Positions 56,733-64,000 of a stretch of 64,000 bases of DNA are shown in pieces. Position numbers and translations under genes: made by a program. The DNA comes from Bactericera cockerelli (Eukaryota; Arthropoda; Insecta; Hemiptera; Triozidae): contig CM044963.1 of the NCBI GenBank assembly GCA_024516035.1, forward strand, positions 23,439,676-23,503,675, in the 5' to 3' direction. Within the stretch, counting starts at the first letter, position 1; every line of letters begins with the position of its first letter. The notes under the pieces are model-generated. The model searched no databases. It saw nothing but the letters and a program-made list of their open reading frames with translations, and was not told where the DNA came from.

Positions 56733-59700
56733 GTAAGTCATTAAACGTTTTTCCTAAGCAAATCCTTGTGGTGAATTATCTGCAGCATATAAAGTCTCCC
56801 TAGAATATTGCACAATCCTTTCTGTAAATAATGTACCCACTGTTCTCTGTTTCTCTGCTGCCAAAAACACATCACATAATATCACGTTGGTCCTCTGTAC
56901 ATCTGTACTTTGTTTTATTTTTATCTAAAAGGAACCTTAATTCTTTCAATATGTTCATTCCTGATAATCCATGTACTATCCAGTATGTGTCCATTACCAC
57001 TGAAAGTAGGATCTAAATTTCCTCAGTCTACAACATCTTCCTTAACTTTTGAATTCTCACATCTCAAGTCCTAACCTCAAAAAACAACAGATAGTATGAA
57101 TACTACCATAGTCACCTAGATATTCTGAAGCTAGATGATTGAAACTTAATAACAGCTTGGATTTTTTTTTATATAGAAAAGTTAGATTGTTCATGATTAG
57201 CTAAATAGCGATTCGATGCAACTACCAATTTTCACAAAAGTGTTATGGTATGCAGTCATTCTAGTGATTCAGTGATCTGTACCAGAAACACTTTCCACTC
57301 TCCTAATCTCCATCACACAATGCAATATGATTGGTTATTGAGTTCAAATTAATTAATCAGAGTGCATTATGATACAGTTGAAAGGGAAATTTGGAAAGTG
57401 TTTTTGGAATAGGCTACAGGTATTGTTGTAGCACTCTATTACAGTAGAACCCCAATATTATGAACTTGAGATAAAATGAACTTTTTTTCCCACAATTTTT
57501 TTCTCTAATTTCTCAAGAATTACTGACTTTTAGATCCTCACAATAGGTATATGTATAATGTACATACATATTTTGTATTTATGTACCTAATCTGTACTTA
57601 AACAAACACTCAAATACATGTATGCCTGTTCATATTATGTCTAAAATTTGCATTATTTCCCTTACTTTTACCTATGATTATTTGGAACCCCAATCTTATG
57701 AACATTTACATTGAACCCCAATCTTATGAACATTACATTGAACCCCACTATTATGAACTACCCCTGGTCCCAATTAGTTTATAATAATGGGGTTCTACGG
57801 TAATTCAAATCCCACCCAACGCAATAGTGTTTCTCATTGGTGTGAGGCTGATTTTTTGAGGTATTTTATCATGACACCAGACAACTGGGACTTATTAATA
57901 TTTGTATAGTATTGCTGACAAATTAATGGTGAAAAAATAATTAGGCTTTAACACTTTCTGTGCCGAAGACTCAATTATTGCCCAGTGCCGTAGCAATATT
58001 CGGCCGGTGTTACCAAATGGTAACACTGGCACAGGCTTGAAATTTTTTGAAGTTTTTCTTGTTCTGTGCTGGTGTTACCATTTGGTAACACTATTCCATG
58101 TAAGGTGTTACCCAAAGGTAACACCGGGGTCAAGAAGTAGATGTCTTTGGTGTTACCAAAAGGTAACACCATTTTTCTGAACAGGTGTCACCCAAACAGT
58201 AACACCGGCACGGAAAGTGTTAATTTTGCTATTCCATAAGTTAATTTTTGCAGCTATAAAGCTAAGATACTGGTGTGTTTGTATTAACACGTTCGTTACC
58301 AAGCCAATTTTTTCAAGTTTTACGTAGGGACCAGGCGGTAAAGTTGCTGTTGCATACTGGGGACCAAATTTTGGTCCCCAGGTTTTTTTTTGCATATTTG
58401 GCATCGTATTTGTACAAGAATCGATCCTATATTTGTTCTAATACTAACAACCTACCTCCAAAAGGCCATATATGGATGTCCGGTCCCTCGTTAAAATTTT
58501 GATAACAGCCACATATGGCCGTTCGGTCCCAGACAAAAACACAAAAACATCCACATATGGCCGTTCGGTAACGAACGTGTTAATTATGGTATCAAAAAAA
58601 AAAAAAAAAAAAAAAAATGAAGAGTGCAATAATTGTACCAAATTTTATATTTTCAGCCCATCTTGATTGATGGCAGAGGCCATCTGCTGGGACGTTTGGC
58701 ATCCATTGTTGCCAAGACCATCCTAAACGGAAACAGGGTAGTTGTAGTACGAGCAGAATTACTCAACATTTCCGGTAACTTCTTCAGGAACAAGCTCAAG
58801 TACTTGGCCTTCCTCAACAAAAGATGTAACGTAAACCCTGCCCGAGGTCCATTCCACTACCGGGCCCCTGCTAGGATATTCTGGAAAACAGTGAGAGGTG
58901 GGTGAAAACTTACTCTATTCAAAGATATATGTTGGTAAATTCTAATTCTTTCCTGTTCTCATGCATAACTGAACATTGTGAAGGAGTGATGTAATAACAT
59001 CAAAGGTAAATTATTTGAGGGCTCATGTTTTCATTAGAATAGTCATCCATGATGATTTTCAACCTTTTATCATAATAACTCATTTACAAGCAGAACACTG
59101 ACAAAGGGTGTGATTATTGTTGGAGACAATCTCTGCCATCAAACTCATAATATTCTGGCTAGGTACACATTTGCTTTGATACCAGTGACTGATGTATTAA
59201 TTAAAATAAATATTCCTCACTGTCTCTAATTGACTTGTATTGTGCCACTGATTATAAAAAAACCACATTACCTTACCTACATTATTTGACCTAATATGAA
59301 ACCAAGTGAGGCTCTTTATGAGGCACTATCAATTCAGTTAATCTTAGTATGTATACAATATTAGAGAACCTAAAATAAAGAAGGAAATTATCAAATTTTC
59401 ATAGATCTAAGCATCTTTTGTTTTGGAAATCTTAAAATATTTCCTGATGCAAGTCTTAATCTGTAGAATAGTTTTTATCTGCTGTCATAATTAAGCTCAT
59501 AAAAAGCATGAATCTCATTTAAATGGTACCAATGATTACAAAAAACCACCTTACCTTACCTACATTATTTGAATTTAGTTTGAAACTAACAGGCTCTTTA
59601 TGAGGTACCATAATGTCACAAAATGCCAGCTTGTTTTCTAGGATCTATGTCTTTATATCTCTTGAATTTCAATGTATTTTGAAAATCTAGGTCATTTTAG

Positions 59701-62429
59701 ACTTATATAGGTTTGTGTTGAATCTTGTATGTTTAGCTCCTAATATTTTAGTTAACTGCTAAATTTGCCCCTTGATGAGTACCTATGATTACAAAAAACC
59801 ACCTTACCTTACCTACATTATTTGAACAAAATATGAAACCACAAGGCTCTTTATGAGGTACTATCAAGTGACATGAAATCTTACTCGAAAATTATTTTTT
59901 AAATATTTTTCATGAATATATTGATGAACTCTTGTGATTGTTTTTTTTTTTCTATCTGTTTTGCACCTTGAAGAAATCAATTTTTGTTGCACCAATGATT
60001 ACAATAATCAACTTACCCTTACCTACATTGATTGAAATGTGAAACCAAGTGATTGTATGAGGTCAATAAATTATTGAAATACAGATTCAACCATCAAATT
60101 TTATATATCTTCATTTACATTTTGAATAAATTAACACTTTGAAAAATAACAATGATAGGTCTGGTGTACCAATGATTACAAAAAACCACCTTACCTTACC
60201 TACATTATTTGAATAAAATATGAAACCATAAGGCTCTTTATGAGGTACACCAGAAGATGATCTATTTAATTGAAATTATATGAATTGCAATTTAATTTAA
60301 ATTATATGAATAGTCTGGCTGGGGGACTATAAACAGGGAGTAGGCCAGCATTGGCTTGGTTCTGGGGGCCCTTGTCAATTATTAGCTTCCTTGTAAAGAC
60401 AGTGGTAGAAGTGCCGAGTTATTCCTCCACTGTCTGGCTACCATTGTTCTCGATGACGCCACCCTATGATGATGAATTGCAATTGAAAACAAAAAATGAT
60501 AAAAAGTTTTATTTTTTCTTCTCAAAACAAATTGTGAAGGAATTGGTATTTTTGGCCCGCTAATCCTCAATCAACTCTCTTGTCTCCCTTGTAGGAATGA
60601 CCCCACACAAGTTGGACCGAGGAGCTAAGGCACTCAAAAGGCTGAAGGTCTACGATGGAATTCCACCCAAGTATGCCCGCCGCCAGCGACTCTGTGTACC
60701 CACAGGTAAGTATTGGGGGGCATTAATCTAATGTCACAATAATCAACTAATTTTAACCAAACAATGTTTAATTTTGGTCAATAGTTAACTTTCTATAGTA
60801 TGTTTATGTATTTGTATCACCATTGACAACATAGTTGATCAACACCAACATTTATCACCTTGTTAAAACATGGCCTTACAAATTTATAGTTGAGAATTTT
60901 TTTAGGAGTGAATATGGTGCTAAAAAACTGGTGGTTTCTTTAAAATATTATTAAATTTAAGTATGATTCCAAGTGGTGAAGCACAAGGCCTCTTCTCAAT
61001 TTTTGTGGGAAGTGCAGCATTACCAAGAGCTTTCTTACTTTTGATTTTTTTTTACATTATTTTCTGTATACTCTACAAATTCCACCACTGATTTGTTACT
61101 CATAGGAGTTACTATTCATTTTTCCTCATGAGGAATAAATGGACCTCAGATAAACAATTAAGGCCTAGATAATTTTCAAAACCATCTGGGATTGTAATCC
61201 AGGTCACAAGACATGCAAGGCTAGTGGCCTAGACTCTAGACCACATTCCATTGTGACTCCTGAGTATTTTAAAATATTTTACAGTTTTATAATCATGACT
61301 GAAAAATATTGGCGGTTATGATGATTATTGGGATCACTTGAGGAGGTCTTGAGTCCTGTAAATGTATTTGTCTCTTAATTTAATGTGCAAACTTGAACAG
61401 TACACCCACCAATAATATTCAAGAACTGTTGTACCAATGATTACAAAAAACCACCTTACCTTACCTACATTATTTGAATACAAATATGAAACCATAAGGC
61501 TCTTTATGAGGTACAATCATGATTTTGTATGGACAATTTGTACATAATTAAACTTACAAACTTACAGATATTCTTAAAGAATAATAATTTAAGACTGTAA
61601 ATATTGTAAGTTTGCAATTAGTCTGTCCCGGTAGCTCAGTAGGTAAAGGTGGCACTCTGTGAATCCAAAGACTCCAGAAGTCGTGGGTTCAAAACCCAGC
61701 TGGGACATGACAAGTTATCCTCCCAATTCAGATTTTTACCACATAATAATTTGTCTTGGGCTTACTGCTGGAATAATGGGACTTTTATAGTCCTAATCGG
61801 GCAGTAAATAAGGCGATATTATTATCATTATTTATACTGTCCAGCTAGGATTAATGTGTCCAATTCCAGCAGTATTGTGTGGTCGTAAATCCCAAAAAGG
61901 GATTAAATCTCCAAGTTTAGAACCCACAAACTATGGATTACTACACCAACACCTTGACCACCGAGCTATCAATAATATGTGCAATATTATATTGTATTTT
62001 ATATTAATCATTTTTCTTAACACTTGGACGGGAAACCCCGGTGGTACACGCGTGTCTGTACGGAATGGACCGGTGTACCACCGGTGGTACACGCATGTAC
62101 TACGCCTGTGAATAGCCTAAACATCGCCGGTCCCACGGGAAAAACTTACTAAAACATGCTGGTCGTCTATGTGTTAAAATGCAGGTTTCTTTTCTTCATA
62201 AAGCTCGTGGCTTGCTTTATTTTAACAATATTATATTTACCCACCCAACAACATTCAACGTCTCCCTTGCAGCTCTGCGCACAGTGTGTCTGAAGCCGGC
62301 CGCAAGTACTGTTCAGTCGGACGTCTGAGTCACGAAGTCGGATGGAAGTACAAGACCGTTGTCAGGCATCTGGAGCGCAAGAGACGTGAGAAGGCATCCG
62401 AGAAGATCAAGCTCCACACTGTGTACAAT
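56712..62429 (+). CDS. RpL13A: Ribosomal protein L13A (uL13), 3'-incomplete, exons 1-4
   Basis: uL13 is a component of the large cytosolic ribosomal subunit. Coding pieces: 56712-56732, 58657-58897, 60595-60705 and 62273-62429. All introns are GT-AG and phases agree across every junction. Hallmarks of uL13: [77 protein letters not shown] and [12 protein letters not shown]. About 177 codons are visible of an expected ~205. The last ~28 residues must lie in an exon beyond 62429, which I could not find before the gap. Exon 4 contains a one-base frame break near 62297 (see findings). The introns carry nine snoRNA-like copies and three TTAA MITEs. Confidence 0.95.
57439..57803. mobile_element. pogo-like MITE with internal copies of its end motif
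   Basis: Ends ttacagtagaaccccaatat and aataatggggttctacggta plus a are inverted repeats. Inside, gaaccccaatcttatgaaca (57686 and 57713) and gaaccccactattatgaact (57740) repeat the terminal motif about every 27 bp. No transposase coding. Confidence 0.75.
57948..58223. mobile_element. TTAA MITE 1 with five internal hairpins
   Basis: Terminal repeats TTAACACTTTCTGTGCCG (57948) and CGGCACGGAAAGTGTTAA (ends 58223), TTAA at both ends as in piggyBac-type targets. Inside are five palindromes of the form ggtgttacc-n-ggtaacacc at about 58006, 58070, 58104, 58149 and 58184, with loops that differ (aaat, attt, caaa, aaaa, and a longer one). Confidence 0.85.
58284..58583. mobile_element. TTAA MITE 2 with internal palindromes
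   Basis: Perfect terminal repeats TTAACACGTTCGTTACC (58284) and GGTAACGAACGTGTTAA (ends 58583). Inside: a palindrome ctggggaccaaa/ttttggtccccag near 58357-58382 and three related ccatatatgg / ccacatatggccgttcggt motifs. It lies 61 bp after MITE 1 and 73 bp before exon 2. Confidence 0.85.
58657..58897 (+). CDS. RpL13A: RpL13A exon 2
   Basis: Begins after tattttcag with [20 protein letters not shown] and ends ARIFWKTVR plus one base of the next codon, before GTGGGT. Holds the N-terminal half of the uL13 fold. Confidence 0.95.
59242..59326 (+). ncRNA. C/D box snoRNA-like element, copy 1
   Basis: Terminal stem gtgcc/ggcac (other copies have gtacc/ggtac, so the middle pair is A-T elsewhere and G-C here, a compensatory change). 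C box CTGATTA, D' box TTGA, C' region TATGAAAC, D box ATGA. Guide-like segments cttacctacattat before D' and gtgaggctcttt before D. Most diverged at the 5' half. C/D snoRNAs guide 2'-O-methylation with fibrillarin in the nucleolus and are typically processed from introns. The target here is unknown. Confidence 0.72.
59523..59611 (+). ncRNA. C/D box snoRNA-like element, copy 2
   Basis: Eight-pair terminal stem atggtacc/ggtaccat. C box ATGATTA, D box ATGA. The D'-C' linker differs (atttagt) and the D guide begins ctaacaggctcttt, while the D' guide is identical to the consensus. Confidence 0.78.
59778..59862 (+). ncRNA. C/D box snoRNA-like element, copy 3
   Basis: Six-pair stem agtacc/ggtact. 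C box TATGATTAC, D box ATGA at 59853-59856. Linker acaaaat; D guide ccacaaggctcttt. Confidence 0.78.
59987..60066 (+). ncRNA. C/D box snoRNA-like element, copy 4 (diverged)
   Basis: C box ATGATTA and D box ATGA are kept, but the interior is shorter and changed (aataatcaacttaccctt; D guide aagtgattgt). The stem is ttg-c-acc/ggt-caa with a bulged C. It could be a decaying copy or one with a new target. Confidence 0.6.
60162..60252 (+). ncRNA. C/D box snoRNA-like element, copy 5
   Basis: Nine-pair terminal stem tggtgtacc/ggtacacca, the longest together with copy 9. C box ATGATTA at 60172-60178, D' TTGA, C' TATGAAAC, D ATGA at 60240-60243. Consensus guides. Confidence 0.82.
60314..60474 (+). repeat. 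Repeat Y fragment in intron 2
   Basis: tagtctggctgggggactat, ttctgggggcccttgtcaat, ccactgtctggctaccattg, tgatgatga. One tandem unit only; compare 31595-31900. Confidence 0.75.
60595..60705 (+). CDS. RpL13A: RpL13A exon 3
   Basis: Two bases complete the Gly codon from exon 2, then [36 protein letters not shown] and one base, before GTAAGT. Central uL13 region. Confidence 0.95.
61082..61255 (-). mobile_element. SINE-G
   Basis: Reverse copy: ttcatttttcctcatgagga, ggacctcagataaacaatta, then the head part tgggattgtaatccaggtca. Confidence 0.6.
61429..61516 (+). ncRNA. C/D box snoRNA-like element, copy 6
   Basis: Seven-pair stem ttgtacc/ggtacaa, extendable by a G-T pair. Consensus boxes and guides; D'-C' linker atacaaa. 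The only copy in intron 3. Confidence 0.82.
61621..61840 (+). mobile_element. SINE-D
   Basis: ctgtcccggtagctcagtag ... gtgggttcaaaacccagctg plus ggac; body caagttatcctcccaattca, ttgtcttgggcttactgctg; ATT-rich tail. Companion of 27746. Confidence 0.8.
61855..61975 (-). mobile_element. Degraded tRNA-like SINE head
   Basis: Minus strand: gatagctcggtggtcaaggt ... tagtttgtgggttctaaact. SINE-D-like but diverged. Confidence 0.45.
62017..62177. mobile_element. TTAA MITE 3 with internal palindromes
   Basis: Ends TTAACACTTGGACG (62017) and CGTCTATGTGTTAA (ends 62177). Inside, ggtgtaccaccggtggtaca plus cg is a strong palindrome, and ccggtggtacacgcgtgt repeats part of it. 161 bp. Confidence 0.75.
62273..62429 (+). 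CDS. RpL13A: RpL13A exon 4, with one-base frame break
   Basis: The first frame gives ALRTVCLKP. From 62298 the next frame gives [20 protein letters not shown] and continues to HTVYN at 62429, before GTGAGT. A single base appears to be missing around 62296-62298. Sequence either side is fully conserved, so an assembly error is more likely than a dead gene. Confidence 0.88.
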
Positions 62430-62885
62430 GTGAGTGTTATGAAACTGCTTTCTTTTCTACAGTGTTTTCCCATTCATTCATGTGGTGTTGTCGTTTTGTG
62501 CTCAACTCCTTCCCGGAGGTTGATTTTGTTCATAAAAAATAAACACATTACTTTTTTTTGAAAATAATCAAACTCATAATAAAAAAAAGTAAATAACATT
62601 ATACATTCTTTTTTATGAACATAATCAAACTCCTAATCAAAAAAAGTAAACACACATTACTTTTTTTATGAACATGATCAAACTCCCAATCAAAAAAAGT
62701 AAATACATTACTTTTTTTATAAACATAATACAATAAGAAGTATAATTATCCAAGCCTGATCAAGGTGGATAATGCATCTGGCATTCTACTCCAATTTTTT
62801 ATATTTATTTTTTGACATTGATGTTGTTTGTTTTGGTCCTTTACAATCTGCTGGAAGCACCAATCAATTTCCAAGATGAAAATGA

Positions 62886-62970
62886 TGTACCAATGATTAC
62901 AAAAAACCACCTTACCTTACCTACATTATTTGAATAAAATATGAAACCATAAGGCTCTTTATGAGGTACA
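62886..62970 (+). ncRNA. C/D box snoRNA-like element, copy 7
   Basis: Stem tgtacc/ggtaca (6 pairs). Consensus C, D', C' and D boxes and both guides, identical to copy 5 inside the stem. Confidence 0.8.
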
Positions 62971-63175
62971 ACCATCTGTGAAAAAGGATTATTCATTTTT
63001 TTTATTCCTTCAATTTTTTTTACTAGACTTCTTCTATCCAGTATGTTCTGGAGAGCTTATTAAAATGATCGAGAGTCAAACCATAGGGAAAAACATATTT
63101 ATTTAAAGGCATTATAAAAGTAAACCATCTGAAGGACAATTTTTTAAGCTTCACCAATATTTTTTGTTTTGCCAA

Positions 63176-63259
63176 GTACCTATGATTACAAAAAACCACC
63201 TTACCTTACCTACATTATTTGAATACAAATATGAAACCATAAGGCTCTTTATGAGGTAC
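63176..63259 (+). ncRNA. C/D box snoRNA-like element, copy 8
   Basis: Core stem gtacc/ggtac. After a small internal loop, ttttgc (63167-63172) pairs with gcaaaa just downstream. Linker atacaaa as in copy 6. Confidence 0.8.
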
Positions 63260-63547
63260 AGCAAAATTATCATATCTTTAAGTATCTTGTCAATTTTTCT
63301 TCTTTTTATTTTTTCCTTTTTCTTAAAATATATTTTATTTATTAAATAACATTAATTAATAAAATAAAAATATTAGGATTGTATGGGTCCAGATTCAATC
63401 ATTTAGTTTTCTTAAATTAAAAATTTCCTATGATATTAAATAATTAAATTCCAAGATATTTCTAATATTAGAATTATTTGTTTTTGTAAAAAAAAAAAAT
63501 GCTAAGATTTCAATTCTTTCATTTAATGTTCCATATAAATTATTGAT

Positions 63548-63637
63548 CTTTGTACCTATGATTACAAAAACCACCTTACCTTACCTACATTATTTGAATA
63601 AAATATGAAACCATAAGGCTCTTTATGAGGTACAAAG
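63548..63637 (+). ncRNA. C/D box snoRNA-like element, copy 9
   Basis: Nine-pair stem ctttgtacc/ggtacaaag. One A shorter in the A run after the C box. Consensus guides. Confidence 0.82.
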
Positions 63638-63773
63638 ACATTTTATTTTATCTCCAAGTCTAATCCTTATGTAGAGTAGTTGTCTTCACAAATTTCTAAG
63701 ATACTCGAATATTTTTTCACAAGGGGGAAATATAAGTTCTGACTCAAACTTTTGATCCCTTAGTGTTTTATTT

Positions 63774-63873
63774 NNNNNNNNNNNNNNNNNNNNNNNNNNN
63801 NNNNNNNNNNNNNNNNNNNNNNNNNNNNNNNNNNNNNNNNNNNNNNNNNNNNNNNNNNNNNNNNNNNNNNNNN
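63774..63873. other. Assembly gap (100 N)
   Basis: Exactly 100 N, the usual placeholder for unknown length. RpL13A exon 5 may lie in or beyond it. Confidence 0.99.
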
Positions 63874-64000
63874 GGTGTGGAGGACAATAAACTCCTAGGT
63901 CCACACAGGTGCGATACAGGTGTCTCCAGGAATCATCGAGATCTACACATTCCTGGAGTTTCTAGTAATGTACAGGGTGTTACTGCCGATATTTTATTAA
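63874..64000 (+). repeat. Second copy of the ~105 bp module family
   Basis: ggtgtggaggacaataaact, cctaggtccacacaggtgcg, caggtgtctccaggaatcat and following bases match 174-290 with few changes. Confidence 0.85.

Larger units (their letters stand above)
56733..58656 (+). other. RpL13A intron 1
   Basis: GTAAGT ... tatattttcag. It holds the pogo-like MITE (57439-57803), a SINE-E scrap (57803-57880), two TTAA MITEs and a 24-A run. No snoRNA-like copy is present. Confidence 0.8.
58898..60594 (+). other. RpL13A intron 2
   Basis: GTGGGT ... tctcccttgtag. It carries snoRNA-like copies 1-5 and a repeat Y fragment. Confidence 0.9.
60706..62272 (+). other. RpL13A intron 3
   Basis: GTAAGT ... gtctcccttgcag. 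It holds a SINE-G body (minus), snoRNA-like copy 6, a SINE-D and TTAA MITE 3. Confidence 0.9.
62430..63773 (+). other. RpL13A intron 4, incomplete
   Basis: Starts GTGAGT and has no recognisable acceptor with uL13 C-terminal coding before the gap. It contains three or four imperfect repeats of aaaaaaagtaaayacattac at 62535-62730, a minus-strand LINE family 2 scrap (62745-62800) and snoRNA-like copies 7-9. Confidence 0.8.

Noticed and set aside
59242..63637. The nine RpL13A intronic repeats as a MITE with gtacc/ggtac ends
   Set aside because: Bases flanking the core are complementary between the two sides, not direct duplications. All copies are in the same orientation, and none was seen outside this gene.

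Overview
The window is a 64 kb piece of animal nuclear genome, most likely an arthropod and quite possibly an insect. Evidence: one spliced ribosomal-protein gene (RpL13A) of insect-like sequence with GT-AG introns, many SINEs with tRNA-like or 5S-rRNA-like heads, LINEs, Helitrons and MITEs, and long CT, GA and CA microsatellites. There is nothing prokaryotic. The organism call is an inference from protein similarity recalled from memory; no search was run.

Layout. 1-4.3 kb: AT-rich sequence with a ~105 bp tandem module and SINE/LINE fragments. 4.3-9.0 kb: a nearly full-length but broken two-ORF LINE on the minus strand. 9.0-27.7 kb: SINEs of several families, three short-unit satellites (27, 45 and 22 bp; two of them lie inside inverted-repeat foldback elements) and a 0.45 kb polypyrimidine tract. 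28.0-29.2 kb: a complete non-autonomous Helitron containing a CA microsatellite. 29-42 kb: more SINEs, LINE tails, MITEs and a 39 bp satellite. 42.85-43.75 kb: a ~0.9 kb foldback with ~380 bp arms. 48.67-51.71 kb: a 3 kb Helitron carrying a broken Pif1-type helicase gene. 56.7 kb to the right end: RpL13A on the plus strand. Four exons are present; the C-terminal exon lies beyond the visible introns or the 100-N gap at 63774-63873.

The most interesting content is inside RpL13A. Introns 2, 3 and 4 hold nine copies, all in sense orientation, of an ~85-90 nt element with the architecture of a C/D box snoRNA. Each copy has a terminal stem whose outer base pairs differ between copies but stay complementary. 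The C box is UGAUUA and the D box AUGA. This pair of changes replaces the canonical G-C pair of the kink-turn with U-A, so it is itself a compensatory change. I did not see the element anywhere else in the window. Introns 1 and 3 also hold three TTAA-flanked MITEs that begin TTAACAC and are filled with short internal palindromes.

Outside RpL13A I find no convincing host protein-coding exon. Nearly all other open frames are antisense shadows, microsatellite translations, satellites whose unit length is a multiple of three, or mobile-element remnants.

Local names: SINE-A has a tRNA-like head and T-rich tail. SINE-B has a 5S-like head. SINE-C has a tRNA-like head and the SINE-B body. SINE-D starts gtcccggtagctcagtgg. 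SINE-E contains the caccaggcgaggttaatgctc motif. SINE-F has a head ending cgccgacaaaaa. SINE-G starts caccgtggctaagtgag. SINE-H has a tRNA-like head and an A-tail. Repeat X contains gggttaggaaaaataaata and ggccatgcctcggg. Repeat Y contains ggggcccttgtcaattattagc.
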